Assembly (NCBI RefSeq): GCF_007993045.1
Contig: NZ_VOOR01000006.1
Coordinates: forward strand, 1 to 64,000
Direction of reading: 5' to 3'
DNA from: Phaeodactylibacter luteus
Lineage (GTDB): Bacteria > Bacteroidota > Bacteroidia > Chitinophagales > Saprospiraceae
Length of the DNA stretch: 64,000 bases
Shown here one piece after another: positions 36,532 to 45,671 of this stretch. How positions within the stretch are numbered: position 1 is the first letter of the stretch; the number at the start of each line of letters is the position of its first letter. The notes under the pieces were generated by a model, which saw nothing but the letters and a program-made list of their open reading frames with translations, searched no databases and was not told the DNA's origin. The translations under genes were made by a program, and so were the position numbers.

Positions 36532-37221
36532 TTATTGCTTCTTTTTTATGCTATTGACCTTCTCCTTAGCGAGCTGTACCTGCTGCTCTTGTTTGCTGAC
36601 TTCCGCTTTTTTGCCGGCAACGGCCTGGGCAGCGGCCTGGGCGGCCTTCTTGGCCTCAGCAAGCTCCGCTTCGAGGTCAGCAACGTTCTCTTTCGCTTTT
36701 TCTTCTTCTTTCTTGAGGTCGGAAAGGCCCTTTTCGAGCTCCTTGAGCAAATCCTCCTGATTGTCGAGCACCTCTTCAGCGTATTCGTACATCACCTTAT
36801 TGCGGAAGCCCTCCAGCCAGGCATAAGCGCCGGGCATCCGGTCGGGGTGGCGCTCGGAGGAAAGGTATGCACCGCCAAGGTTGAACCAAACGGTCACGAC
36901 AGCCCCCATCGCCTCCCCTTTGGGGCTTATGGTAGCGTAAATGTCGATGGTGTTGTTGCTGATGGTTTCAATTCTGGCGTTATCAGTCAGGTACTCGCCG
37001 GTCTCTTTGTTCAGCTTTGGTTTCTTGGCCTTGAAGCCCTTTTGGTAATCAGCCCAAAGGTCGGCGATATCCTCTGCCTGCCCAATGCGGAAATCGAGCA
37101 GAAAGCTGGGCTCGGCCCCTTGGCTCATCGGGCGGGGCTCCTCGCTAAAAGCGGTTTGGGCAAAAAGGGCGGGGCTGAGCCCCCAAAGGATGAAAAGCAT
37201 GGCAAAAGCGTTCGTGTTCAT
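36532..37221 (-). CDS. Exported protein with long C-terminal coiled coil
   Basis: 229 residues with a signal peptide (MNTNAFAMLFILWGLSPALFA). The N-terminal part (about 20-140) is a mixed alpha-beta region with a run of strands (NTIDIYATISPKGEAMGAVVTVWFNLGGAYL). From about 150 it is a heptad-rich coiled coil of Lys, Glu, Ala and Gln (DLEAELAEAKKAAQAAAQAV) ending in a basic KKKQ tail. No enzyme motif was seen. It is probably a periplasmic protein of unknown role and is unrelated to the adjacent genes by direction. Confidence 0.75.
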   Translation of the reverse strand: MNTNAFAMLFILWGLSPALFAQTAFSEEPRPMSQGAEPSFLLDFRIGQAEDIADLWADYQKGFKAKKPKLNKETGEYLTDNARIETISNNTIDIYATISPKGEAMGAVVTVWFNLGGAYLSSERHPDRMPGAYAWLEGFRNKVMYEYAEEVLDNQEDLLKELEKGLSDLKKEEEKAKENVADLEAELAEAKKAAQAAAQAVAGKKAEVSKQEQQVQLAKEKVNSIKKKQ

Positions 37222-37349
37222 ATGTATGGTGTTTGTTGGGTAAGACGTAAGCTGGAAGTAAAGTAACGGCCTCGCTCTGAGCGCGGGCCTTTGTTTTGGG
37301 GCGCCAACCGGATTGTTGCTTTTTTGAGGCCTGCCCAGCCTGCTTTGCG

Positions 37350-37537
37350 AGATGGGGCCTGCCCTCTCCGCAAGGATAGGGGCCTGCCCCTGCCCGATGG
37401 CAGGTGCCGCTATGCTCCGGGGCTCGCTGTCCGCTCGGCCCTATCGGGCCTGCCGCCCCTGCGCAGCGCTAGGCCAATGCCAGGCTATAGCCCGAAAAAA
37501 CATGAGCGCCTGCGACATATTGGTTTGCGCCTCTGCT
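37350..37537 (-). repeat. GC-rich dispersed intergenic repeat, copy 5 (family R)
   Basis: Reverse copy containing GCCTGCCCTCTCCGCAAGGA, GCAGGTGCCGCTATGCTCCG, GGGCTCGCTGTCCGCTCGGC, CTGCGCAGCGCTAGGCCAAT and, beyond it, GCGCCTGCGACATATTGG. It lies upstream of the TPR protein's 3' end, in the gap 37222-37570. Confidence 0.88.
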
Positions 37538-37570
37538 TTGTCCACTCGGTAAAGAAAAGCCTTGCCGGGC

Positions 37571-38260
37571 TTATTTGTTCATAATTTGTTCGCAATGCCG
37601 CTTTAGAAAGCGGGCTTCCGCAAACCGCTCCTCCACTATGGAATCGTCCTGGTCCAGTTCGTCCAGCCAGCGTTCAGCCCCAGCGATGAGGTGGAGGGCC
37701 GTCCCTACATTATCGCCCCCGGCTCTGATCTCTACGCCAGCGAGCTGTAGGGCTACGGTAGCTGCCTCCAGGCAAATGAACCCTTCCCCCTGCCCAATGT
37801 AGAGTTGCAGCAGGGTGAGCGCACTTCTGAAGTGGCTCCGGGCCAAGGCGGTATCCCCCCGGTCAAAGTAGAGCTCCCCAAGGTGTTTGGCCACCTTTGC
37901 AGGGAAAAGCCCAGCCTCTTTTTCAGGGAGCTGCTTCAAGATGGCCAGGGCGGCTTCATGGCATTCCACGGCCTGTTCCTCTTCCCCTAGGTCTTGATAG
38001 GCCAGCCCTTGTGCCTCCCGGAGCTGTGCGAGCAAGAGCAGCTGCCCGCTTTCCTGAGCCTGCTCAATGCCGGCCTGGTAGGCTTTGATGGCTGCTTCGG
38101 GCCTTCCGCTTTCTTCTTCTGTTTTGCCCAAGTCGTACCAAAGCTCTGCCGCAGGCGATCGTAAAGCAGCCTGAAGGACTTCCCGGGCTTTCACAAACTG
38201 GAAACTCTGGCGCAGTGCGTATGCCTGACGCCGGGCAGCATCTAATTCTTGTGGTTCCAT
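37571..38260 (-). CDS. Cytoplasmic tetratricopeptide-repeat protein
   Basis: 229 residues with no signal peptide. It shows four to five helical TPR-like units (YDLGKTEEESGRPEAAIKAY, AQGLAYQDLGEEEQAVECHE, LGELYFDRGDTALARSHFRS), ending with a separate helical tail (ERWLDELDQDDSIVEERFAE). It is likely a protein-binding scaffold. Partners are unknown. Confidence 0.82.
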   Translation of the reverse strand: MEPQELDAARRQAYALRQSFQFVKAREVLQAALRSPAAELWYDLGKTEEESGRPEAAIKAYQAGIEQAQESGQLLLLAQLREAQGLAYQDLGEEEQAVECHEAALAILKQLPEKEAGLFPAKVAKHLGELYFDRGDTALARSHFRSALTLLQLYIGQGEGFICLEAATVALQLAGVEIRAGGDNVGTALHLIAGAERWLDELDQDDSIVEERFAEARFLKRHCEQIMNK

Positions 38261-38396
38261 AGTCGCATTGGTTTGCAGCCCGAAGATACGATTACCCCAA
38301 CATTTTCAAGGGTATAGCGAAGAATAGCCTTATTCATTCGCCCTGCCCTTGCAAAATCCTTACCTTGCGCCGATTATCAAAGAAAACGATGTACCT

Positions 38397-38903
38397 ATGA
38401 AAATCGATAAGCATACAGTGGTCACGCTGCACTATAAATTGCAGGAAAAAGACGCTGATGGAGATATGGTGGAGCAAACCTTTGGCAGCGACCCGCTTGT
38501 GTTCCTTTACGGTGCAGGGTCCATGATCCCCAAGTTTGAAGCCGAGCTGTCTGGGAAAAAAGCAGGAGACGGCTTTGCTTTTGGGATTGAAAGCGCTGAA
38601 GCTTACGGTGAGTACGACCCCGAGGCGATCGCCCCCATCCCCAAAGAAGCTTTTGTCGTAGATGGTGAGCTCGCAGAGGATATCCTGCAGGTCGGCCGCG
38701 TCATCCCTATGCGCGACCCCGACGGCAATCAGCTGATTGGGACCATATTGGAGATTGGTGACACTGAGGTGCAAATGAACTTCAACCATCCAATGGCTGG
38801 GGTCGATTTGTACTTCACTGGCCAGATAGAGGAAGTGCGCGCAGCGACTGCCGAAGAGATCGAGCATGGCCATGTGCATGGCCCCGGCGGGGTGTCCCAC
38901 TAA
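38397..38903 (+). CDS. slyD: FKBP-type peptidyl-prolyl isomerase, SlyD-like
   Basis: 168 residues from ATG 38397 (MKIDKHTVVTLHYKLQEKDA). It matches SlyD-type FKBPs: an FKBP half (YGAGSMIPKFEAELSGKKAG), an insert-in-flap chaperone domain (about 70-130, EAIAPIPKEAFVVDGELAED), and the NFNHPMAGVDLYFTGQI segment of the second FKBP half. The His-rich tail (EHGHVHGPGGVSH) suggests Ni or other metal binding as in E. coli SlyD. It probably folds prolyl-rich client proteins in the cytosol. An in-frame ATG upstream at 38349 would include a TACCTTGC box that fits the -7 promoter. Followed by a strong terminator. Confidence 0.93.
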   Translation: MKIDKHTVVTLHYKLQEKDADGDMVEQTFGSDPLVFLYGAGSMIPKFEAELSGKKAGDGFAFGIESAEAYGEYDPEAIAPIPKEAFVVDGELAEDILQVGRVIPMRDPDGNQLIGTILEIGDTEVQMNFNHPMAGVDLYFTGQIEEVRAATAEEIEHGHVHGPGGVSH

Positions 38904-38943
38904 GCTTGCAAGCGACTAGATGAGCCTACCGCGGCCCAAAAAG

Positions 38944-38980
38944 AAAGCCGCTGCCTGACAACGTTCAGGCAGCGGCTTTT
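38944..38980. terminator. Strong bidirectional terminator between slyD and sucA
   Basis: AAAGCCGCTGCCTGA, a 6-nt loop (CAACGT), TCAGGCAGCGGCTTT, then further T: a 15-bp stem with an A-run before it, separating two genes that end toward each other at 38903 and 39005. Confidence 0.95.
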
Positions 38981-39004
38981 ACGTGGTGCTAGCTAGCGCT
39001 TAGC

Positions 39005-41779
39005 CTATGCTTCCCCAAAAGCAAGTTTCACAATGCGCTCCTGCTGCTGATCGTGCACAGCTTTGAAGCCGGTAGCCGTAGATGCGCTCGACTTGCGTGC
39101 GATATGCTTCAGCTCCACATCGATGTCGATCTCTTTGTTGATAAAGATGGAGTTGATATACTGCCATGCCCCCATATTAGAAGGCTCTTCCTGTACCCAG
39201 AAAGCTTCCGCATTAGGGTAGCGCTCGAAGACGGCCTTCAGCTGTTTGGCCGGCAGTGGATAGAGCTGTTCCATGCGCACAATAGCCACATCGTCGCGCT
39301 TGTCGTCCTGCTTTTTCTGCAGCAGGTCATAGTAGATTTTGCCGCTGCACAGCAGCAGGCGCTTCACTTTCTTCCCGCTGCGCGGCCCCACTTCAGGGTC
39401 GTCCAGCACTTCCTGGAACCTATTGCCCGTTTCGAACTCCGCAATGTCTGAGACGCAAAGCGGGTGGCGGAGCAGAGATTTGGGTGACATGACCACCAGT
39501 GGTTTCCGGAAAGGCCGGGCCAGCTGACGGCGCAGCAGGTGGAAGAAGTTGGCGGGCTTGGTCACATTCGCTACCGTAATGTTGAATTCGGCGCAAGCCT
39601 GAAGGAAGCGCTCCAGGCGGGCGCTTGAGTGCTCAGGCCCCTGCCCTTCATACCCGTGCGGCAGCAGCATCACCAGGCCGCTCATGCGCTGCCACTTGCT
39701 CTCTGCAGCAGTGATGTACTGATCGACAATCGTCTGTGCACCGTTGTAGAAATCGCCGAACTGTGCTTCCCACAAGATGAGGCTGTCCGGAGAAGCCAAA
39801 GAGTAGCCATACTCAAAGCCCAGCACCGCAAATTCAGATAGCAGGGAGTTGAAAATACGGAACTTGCCTTGATTGTCGCTTATGCCATCCAGCCGGTTCA
39901 ACGGCTCGAAAGTTTTGCCATCGTGCACTACAGCATGCCTGTGGGAAAAAGTGCCCCGCCGGACATCCTGCCCGCTCATGCGCACGTCTTTGCCTTCAGC
40001 CAGAATAGTGCCATAAGCCAGCAGTTCGCCCATTGCCCAGTCCAGCTGATTGTCCTCTAGCAGTTTGCGCTTGCCCTTGAGCAGGCGGTTGACTTTGCTC
40101 AGGGGCGTAAACCCTTCCGGGAAATTCATCAGGTGGCTGATCAGCTCATCGATCAGTTTGCGGTCTACCCCAGTTTCCGGAGACTCCTCAAAGTCCTTAG
40201 GGTCAGAGGTTTTCGTCAGCTCCCGCCAGGCCTGTTCCGGCTCTTGATACTCGTAGGGCAAGGGGTGCTCCCTAACCTCATCCAGCCGGTCTTGTAGCAG
40301 CTTCCAGAAAGAGTCTTCCATCTCTTCGGCCAGCTTCTGATCTACATCGCCCCGCTGTATCAGTTTTTGGTTGTAGACTTCGCGGGGGTCGGGGTGGTTG
40401 TTGATGATCTTGTACATCTCCGGCTGCGTGAACTTGGGGTCGTCGCCCTCGTTGTGGCCATGCCGGCGGTAGCACACCATATCAATGAACACATCATTGT
40501 TGAACTTTTGGCGGTACTCAATGGCAAACTGCGTGGCGAAAAGCACCGCCTCGGGGTCGTCTCCATTGACATGGAAAACGGGGGCTTGCACTACATTTGC
40601 GACACCAGTACTGTAGGTAGAAGACCGGGCGTCGTCGAAGTCTGTAGTAAAGCCAACCTGATTGTTGATGACAAAGTGGATGGTCCCGCCGGTATAGTAG
40701 CCAGCCAGCTTGCTCATCTGAACGGTCTCATAGGTGACCCCCTGCCCAGCAAGGGCCGCATCTCCGTGGATAAGGATGGGGAGGACCGAATCGTAGTCAC
40801 TGTTATAAAGGATATCCGCTTTGGCGCGTGCAAAGCCCTCTACAACGGGGTTTACCGACTCGAGGTGGGAAGGGTTGGGCACCAGTTTGAGGTGCACTGT
40901 ATTGCCGGAAGGCGTTTCTACCTGAGAGGAGAAGCCCAAGTGGTATTTCACATCCCCGTCCCCAAAGCTAAGGTCGGGCACAGCTGTGCCTTCAAATTCA
41001 TTGAAAATCTGTGCATAGGTCTTGCCCATGACGTTGGCCAGGACGTTCAGACGCCCCCGGTGTGCCATGCCCACCAAAAACTCCTTGACGCCCAGCTCTG
41101 CCCCCTTGTTGATCAGGCCATCGAGCGCGACGATGGTATTTTCGCCCCCTTCCAGGGAAAAGCGCTTTTGCCCAATGTATTTGGTATGCAGGAAACGCTC
41201 GAACACGACTGCCCCGTTGAGCTTGTCGAGGATGCGCTTTTTGGTGTCGTTGTCAAAACCATAAGCGTTTTCGGCAGAGTTGGCCATGCTTTCAATGCGT
41301 GTCCTTATCCACCGGCGCTTGTCACGGTCTTGAATGTGGTGGTACTCATAGCCGATATTGCCGCAGTAAGCTTTGCGCATACGGTCGATAATCGCCGAAA
41401 GCGTGGCTTTGCCCAGCCCTACTTCCTGCCCTGCTTCAAAGGAGGTGTTCAGGTCGGCATCCGAAAGGCCGAAGTCGTCGAGGTTGAGGTTGGGCATGCG
41501 GTCGCGGCGCTGCCGGATAGGGTTGGTAGTAGACAGCAGATGGCCCCGGTTGCGGAAAGCTTTGATCAGGGACAAGACCTTGAACTCCTTGTCCAAGGCT
41601 TCAGCCGGAACCGTAGTGCCCGCCTCGCTCTGCCCATTGGTGCTGCTTGATGCAAAGTCAAATCCCCGGAAAAAAGCTCGCCAGGTTTCTTCGACCTGCG
41701 CGGGGTCTTGCAGGTATTTTTCGTACATCGAGTCGATGTAAGAAGGGTGAGCATTGGCTATGAAAGAAAAGTCGTTCAT
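39005..41779 (-). CDS. sucA: 2-oxoglutarate dehydrogenase E1 component
   Basis: 924 residues, normal for the SucA/OdhA E1 decarboxylase of the tricarboxylic acid cycle. Motifs: SFIANAHPSYIDSMYEKYLQ at the start, VGMAHRGRLNVLANVMGK, KYHLGFSSQVETPSGNTVHL, LIHGDAALAGQGVTYETVQM, INNQVGFTTDFDDARSSTY, and toward the C-terminus GYEGQGPEHSSARLERFLQ. These make up the thiamine-diphosphate site. The E2 (sucB) gene that often follows is not adjacent: downstream is a terminator. It decarboxylates 2-oxoglutarate and loads succinyl groups onto E2 lipoyl arms. Confidence 0.97.
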   Translation of the reverse strand: MNDFSFIANAHPSYIDSMYEKYLQDPAQVEETWRAFFRGFDFASSSTNGQSEAGTTVPAEALDKEFKVLSLIKAFRNRGHLLSTTNPIRQRRDRMPNLNLDDFGLSDADLNTSFEAGQEVGLGKATLSAIIDRMRKAYCGNIGYEYHHIQDRDKRRWIRTRIESMANSAENAYGFDNDTKKRILDKLNGAVVFERFLHTKYIGQKRFSLEGGENTIVALDGLINKGAELGVKEFLVGMAHRGRLNVLANVMGKTYAQIFNEFEGTAVPDLSFGDGDVKYHLGFSSQVETPSGNTVHLKLVPNPSHLESVNPVVEGFARAKADILYNSDYDSVLPILIHGDAALAGQGVTYETVQMSKLAGYYTGGTIHFVINNQVGFTTDFDDARSSTYSTGVANVVQAPVFHVNGDDPEAVLFATQFAIEYRQKFNNDVFIDMVCYRRHGHNEGDDPKFTQPEMYKIINNHPDPREVYNQKLIQRGDVDQKLAEEMEDSFWKLLQDRLDEVREHPLPYEYQEPEQAWRELTKTSDPKDFEESPETGVDRKLIDELISHLMNFPEGFTPLSKVNRLLKGKRKLLEDNQLDWAMGELLAYGTILAEGKDVRMSGQDVRRGTFSHRHAVVHDGKTFEPLNRLDGISDNQGKFRIFNSLLSEFAVLGFEYGYSLASPDSLILWEAQFGDFYNGAQTIVDQYITAAESKWQRMSGLVMLLPHGYEGQGPEHSSARLERFLQACAEFNITVANVTKPANFFHLLRRQLARPFRKPLVVMSPKSLLRHPLCVSDIAEFETGNRFQEVLDDPEVGPRSGKKVKRLLLCSGKIYYDLLQKKQDDKRDDVAIVRMEQLYPLPAKQLKAVFERYPNAEAFWVQEEPSNMGAWQYINSIFINKEIDIDVELKHIARKSSASTATGFKAVHDQQQERIVKLAFGEA

Positions 41780-41983
41780 TGGCTGTAAAGATTACAGTAA
41801 ATATTTGTGGTATAATGTGGCTTCCGGCACCCGCCCAAGCCTGGAAAATCATGCTTATCCCATTCAATCCTGTAGGGGCTGAATAAATTAGGGCCAAGTA
41901 AAGCCCCCTTGGACACAAATGCAAGCTTCGCGCAAGATATTTGACTATTGACCAGCTTTTTGGAGCCGGCGGCCAGCGTATTG

Positions 41984-42706
41984 TCAATAGGCTGTGCCAA
42001 ACAGTACCCCCCGTGCGCCGCATTCGGCCTGAGCCACCCCGCCTACACCAAAGGTGACTTCAAGATAGAACCCTAGGCGGAAGGGGAAGGTTTCTGCGTA
42101 GTTCTCATAATTGCTGTAGTAGGCCGGGTAGTTGGCTGCCTGCCCTTCCTCCGACATCAGGTCGGTAAAGGCATATTCTGCCCGGAGCCCGGTTTTGACG
42201 GTGAGCACCCGGTTGGCTGTCACAAACCCTCCTACCCCAAAACAGCCTGAAAAGTAGCGGTCGGCATAAGCGCCTTTGGCATCTTCCCAGTTGGTGCCAT
42301 AAGACTGCTGGGCTGCAAAAATGCCGGTGCTTTTGCCGCCGATTTCCGCAAACGCACCGTTGGGGCGTATATAGCGGTAGAGCAGGTACATATCGAGGCT
42401 TTCCCACTCCATATTTATGGTGCGGTTGCCGGCAGCATCGCCCCGGTAGGTCATGCTATGGCTGTAGTTGGCCCGCAGCAGCTCAAAGCTTAGGCCATGG
42501 CGCTCGCCTATGCTCAGGTTGGCCGCCCCTCCAAGGGAGGTCGCAAAGCCCAGAGAGCTGTCGTGGTTGGCGTCCCCATTGATATTGGCGTTGGCCAGCC
42601 CGGTCATGCCCATCATCGCCTTAGGGCCAATTTCCAGCCATACCTGGGCAGAAAGTACAGAGGCGAAGAGCAGCAGGGCTGCTGATAGCCCAATCGTTTT
42701 TCTCAT
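41984..42706 (-). CDS. Outer membrane protein of unknown function
   Basis: 240 residues with a signal peptide (MRKTIGLSAALLLFASVLSA). Beta strands alternate through the rest, with a C-terminal aromatic strand (FRLGFYLEVTFGVGG) before a short tail. The length and pattern suggest an 8- to 10-stranded barrel. It has a pair of Cys (SGCFGVGG, ECGARG) and no known motif. It precedes sucA on the same strand but with 204 nt between, so it is probably an independent unit. Confidence 0.75.
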   Translation of the reverse strand: MRKTIGLSAALLLFASVLSAQVWLEIGPKAMMGMTGLANANINGDANHDSSLGFATSLGGAANLSIGERHGLSFELLRANYSHSMTYRGDAAGNRTINMEWESLDMYLLYRYIRPNGAFAEIGGKSTGIFAAQQSYGTNWEDAKGAYADRYFSGCFGVGGFVTANRVLTVKTGLRAEYAFTDLMSEEGQAANYPAYYSNYENYAETFPFRLGFYLEVTFGVGGVAQAECGARGVLFGTAY

Positions 42707-42900
42707 AGTAGTTTGTATTTACGTGCCTGGCCGTGGCGCTTGCTGAAGAAAGCCCAGCCGGAAAATGGTTTGCTTGGTGAAGATATTGAATTGCACGCTT
42801 TCCGTAGGGCAGGGGCTAGCCTTTTATCCGCCCAGCCCCATCAGTCTTTGCCTTTGTAATTAAAAAGAGCGCCAGGCTTTTGCAATTCGAAAAGAAACCT

Positions 42901-42908
42901 TAAATTTG
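42901..42908 (+). promoter_or_regulatory. -7 box of the rpsT promoter (TAAATTTG)
   Basis: TAAATTTG matches TAnnTTTG. TTTG at 42879-42882 lies 18 nt upstream as a likely -33 box. The start codon is 47 nt downstream. Confidence 0.8.
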
Positions 42909-42954
42909 CGTCTCTTTTAAAATAAGTAGCATTTAAGAAAACTCAAGATACAAA

Positions 42955-43206
42955 ATGGCGAATCACAAGTCATCCAAGAAGCGTATCCGTCAGGAGGCTA
43001 AGCGCCGCCTGCACAACCGCTATTACAAAAAGACCACCCGTACCTCTATCCGCACCCTGCGCGAGATGGAAGACAAAGCAGAGGCTGAAAAATTCCTCCC
43101 AAAGGTTATCAGCATGGTTGACCGCCTGGCCCGCCGTGGCACTTGGCACGACAACAAAGCTTCCAACCTGAAGAGCAAGCTGATGCGCCACGTCAACGGC
43201 CTGTAA
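42955..43206 (+). CDS. rpsT: 30S ribosomal protein S20
   Basis: 83 residues, the normal size, beginning MANHKSSKKRIRQEAKRRLH. The basic helical pattern of S20 (KTTRTSIRTLREMEDKAEAE, RLARRGTWHDNKASNLKSKL) binds the lower part of 16S rRNA in 30S assembly. It is followed by 52 nt before the purH upstream region. It is probably transcribed separately because both it and purH have their own promoters. Confidence 0.98.
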   Translation: MANHKSSKKRIRQEAKRRLHNRYYKKTTRTSIRTLREMEDKAEAEKFLPKVISMVDRLARRGTWHDNKASNLKSKLMRHVNGL

Positions 43207-43336
43207 TCAGCCCGGACGCTTTCGCCATTTAGCTGCGAGAGCAGCGAAAAGTGTATTCTTGGACCACCCAAGGGTACACTTTTTTGTGTTGGCCCCTGCC
43301 CCTCGTAAATCCTGCTATTTCAGCCGGCTGCCAACC

Positions 43337-43367
43337 TTTGTCAAGTGCGGTTCAATAACTACCTTTG
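43337..43367 (+). promoter_or_regulatory. Promoter of purH (TTTG, 19 nt, TACCTTTG)
   Basis: TTTG at 43337-43340 and TACCTTTG at 43360-43367 are separated by 19 nt, which is the spacing expected for the Bacteroidetes vegetative promoter. The purH start codon is 27 nt past the -7 box. This rules out the longer reading of purH from 43259. Confidence 0.9.
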
Positions 43368-43393
43368 CACCTCCTTTTCATACAACCACAGCC

Positions 43394-44923
43394 ATGGCAA
43401 GCAAAAAGATTGAATCCGCACTCATTTCTGTTTTTCATAAAGAGGGCCTCGAGCCAATTGTCGCTGAGCTGAAGCGGCTCGGCGTAACGATTTACTCCAC
43501 AGGTGGCACACAAGGCTTTATCGAAAGCTTGGGGGCAGAGGTGACGGCTGTTGAAGACCTTACTTCCTACCCTTCCATTTTGGATGGCCGGGTGAAGACC
43601 CTCCACCCCAAAGTGTTTGGCGGCATACTGGCGCGCCGGGAGGAAAGCCACCTTTCACAGCTCGGGCAATATGAAATACCGGCAATCGATTTGGTAATCG
43701 TCGATTTGTACCCCTTTGAGCAGACCGTAGCCGCCACCGATGACGAGGCTGCCATCATTGAAAAAATTGATATTGGCGGCATCTCTCTCATCCGGGCAGC
43801 TGCAAAAAATTATAAGGATGTGGCCGTCGTCCCTTCTCAATCAGCCTATGCTGCCCTGCTCCGCCTTCTGAAGGATCAGGATGGCGTGACCACTCTTGCG
43901 GACCGGCAGGCCCTGGCTAGGGAAGCGTTTATGGTATCTTCCCACTACGATACTGCTATATTCAACTACTTCAACCGGGAAGAGGAGCCGGGGGCTGCTT
44001 TCAAGCACTCTATTGGGCAGGCCACTGCTCTGCGCTACGGCGAAAACCCTCATCAGGCGGGCGTGTTCTACGGCAACCTGGAAGATATGTTCGACATTAT
44101 TGGCGGCAAAGCTTTGTCATACAATAACCTGGTCGATATCGATGCGGCAGTGGGCTTGGTGCGCGAGTTCAAAGGCGATGCGCCTACCTTCGCCATCCTC
44201 AAGCATACCAACTCTTGCGGTGTTGCGACCCGCCCCACCATCTTGGAAGCATGGAAAGCAGCCCTGGCAGCAGACAACGTTTCCGCTTTCGGCGGCATAC
44301 TGATGGCGAATGCCACAATAGACCGGGCTACCGCAGAGGAGATCGACAACATCTTCTACGAAGTCCTTATTGCCCCGGGCTTTGATGAAGACGCCCTGGA
44401 GCTGCTCACGCAAAAGAAAAAGCGGATCCTGCTGCGCATCAAGGATTATGCCGCACAGCCACGCAGCTTCAAGAGCCTGCTCAATGGTGTGATCGAGCAG
44501 GATACAGACCTTAAAATAGAGGCAGCCGGGGAGCTTACTGTAGTGACCCAAAAGCAGCCTACACCCCAAGAGGTGGCCGATCTGCTCTTCGCCAACAAGT
44601 GCGCTAAGCACCTCAAGTCGAACACCATTGTGCTGGCCCGGGGGCAGCAGCTCCTCAGTATGGGGTGCGGGCAGACGTCTCGGGTAGATGCACTGAAGCA
44701 GGCGATAGAGAAAGCAAAGGCTTTCGGGTTCAGCCTGGAGGGCGCGGTCATGGCCTCTGATGCTTTTTTCCCTTTTCCGGATTGTGTCGAGATAGCCGAT
44801 ACCGCTGGCATCACTGCCGTCATACAACCTGGCGGCTCTATCCGCGACAAGGACAGCGTGGCTTACTGCGATGCTCATGGCATGGCTATGGTGACTACAG
44901 GCATCCGCCACTTCAAACACTAG
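43394..44923 (+). CDS. purH: Bifunctional AICAR formyltransferase / IMP cyclohydrolase
   Basis: 509 residues from ATG 43394 (MASKKIESALISVFHKEGLE). The N-terminal cyclohydrolase domain shows IYSTGGTQGFIESLG, VKTLHPKVFGGILARRE and DIGGISLIRAAAKNY. The transformylase domain shows KHTNSCGVATRPTILEAWKA, AFGGIL, MGCGQTSRVDALKQAI and DAFFPFPDCVEIADTAG. It catalyses the last two steps of purine synthesis, AICAR to FAICAR and then to IMP. It has its own promoter and is followed after 7 nt by coaX, so they form one operon. Confidence 0.97.
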   Translation: MASKKIESALISVFHKEGLEPIVAELKRLGVTIYSTGGTQGFIESLGAEVTAVEDLTSYPSILDGRVKTLHPKVFGGILARREESHLSQLGQYEIPAIDLVIVDLYPFEQTVAATDDEAAIIEKIDIGGISLIRAAAKNYKDVAVVPSQSAYAALLRLLKDQDGVTTLADRQALAREAFMVSSHYDTAIFNYFNREEEPGAAFKHSIGQATALRYGENPHQAGVFYGNLEDMFDIIGGKALSYNNLVDIDAAVGLVREFKGDAPTFAILKHTNSCGVATRPTILEAWKAALAADNVSAFGGILMANATIDRATAEEIDNIFYEVLIAPGFDEDALELLTQKKKRILLRIKDYAAQPRSFKSLLNGVIEQDTDLKIEAAGELTVVTQKQPTPQEVADLLFANKCAKHLKSNTIVLARGQQLLSMGCGQTSRVDALKQAIEKAKAFGFSLEGAVMASDAFFPFPDCVEIADTAGITAVIQPGGSIRDKDSVAYCDAHGMAMVTTGIRHFKH

Positions 44924-44930
44924 GAGGCGG

Positions 44931-45671
44931 TTGAACTTGGCCATCGACATCGGAAACTCGCGCATCAAGGCGGCGCTGTTCAAAGGCAGTAGCCTGTTGT
45001 GGTCTGAAGCTTGGGCTTCAGCCGATGCCCCTGACTTTTTTAACCTTGCAACCAACCATAGGGCTGAAAATATCATCTTATCATCGGTGGCAAAAGCTTT
45101 GCCCCCGGAAGAGAGGGCGCGCCTTAGGAGGCGATTCCGCTTCATCGAGCTTAGCCCTGAAACCAACTTGCCCATTGCCAATCAGTATGAAACACCCACA
45201 ACTTTGGGGAAAGACCGCATCGCAGCTGTTGTCGGTGCAGCAGCACTTTTCCCTGGGCAGCCCTGTATCGTGGCCGATGCAGGGACTTGCATGACCTTGG
45301 ACTTGGTACACCCTGATAAAGGCTACCTTGGCGGCAATATTGCCCCCGGCATCCGTATGCGCCTTCAGGCCATGCACCATTTTACCGCAAGGCTGCCACA
45401 ACTGAACGATGCTGAAACAGGACATGACAGCTGGTATGGGCAATCTACCGCTGATGCCATGAAAAACGGTGCAGGCTGGGGGGCCGTGTTCGAGTTGCAG
45501 GGCTTCCGCCAAAAAGCAGAAGCATGGCTCGGGCCTTGTCAGGTCATCGCAACAGGAGGAGATGCCTCCTTTTTGGCTGAAAAGCTGAAAAGCCAGATAT
45601 TCGTGAATCCAAATTTAGTCTTATTAGGGCTGAATAAAATATTATCCTATAATGTCGAGCTTTCGGAGTAG
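44931..45671 (+). CDS. coaX: Type III pantothenate kinase
   Basis: 246 residues, the usual size. The start is TTG at 44931 giving (M)NLAIDIGNSRIKAALFKG, which fits the family's IDxGN(S/T) beginning. No ATG or GTG is available at the right place. AGGAGG lies only 3 nt upstream, at 44922-44927. Further motifs: GKDRIAAVVGAAALFPGQPC, DAGTCMTLDLV, and GGNIAPGIRMRLQAMHHFTA. CoaX phosphorylates pantothenate in coenzyme A synthesis and needs a monovalent cation, and is not inhibited by CoA in the family. It follows purH by 7 nt and its end overlaps the next gene by 20 nt. Confidence 0.95.
   Translation: MNLAIDIGNSRIKAALFKGSSLLWSEAWASADAPDFFNLATNHRAENIILSSVAKALPPEERARLRRRFRFIELSPETNLPIANQYETPTTLGKDRIAAVVGAAALFPGQPCIVADAGTCMTLDLVHPDKGYLGGNIAPGIRMRLQAMHHFTARLPQLNDAETGHDSWYGQSTADAMKNGAGWGAVFELQGFRQKAEAWLGPCQVIATGGDASFLAEKLKSQIFVNPNLVLLGLNKILSYNVELSE

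Noticed and set aside
37352-37552. Open reading frames in the R-family copies that share peptides such as MLRGSLSARPYRAC
   Set aside because: They follow from the shared repeat DNA. Copies carry insertions and deletions not in multiples of three (for example the extra block in the 33250 copy), and are found in both directions, so a conserved protein is not supported.
40367-41650. 427-codon plus-strand frame opposite sucA
   Set aside because: It is antisense to a well-identified dehydrogenase gene and reads as low-information sequence.
43259-43393. N-terminal extension of PurH from ATG 43259
   Set aside because: The extension includes a well-spaced promoter (43337-43367), and the shorter form has the normal family start.
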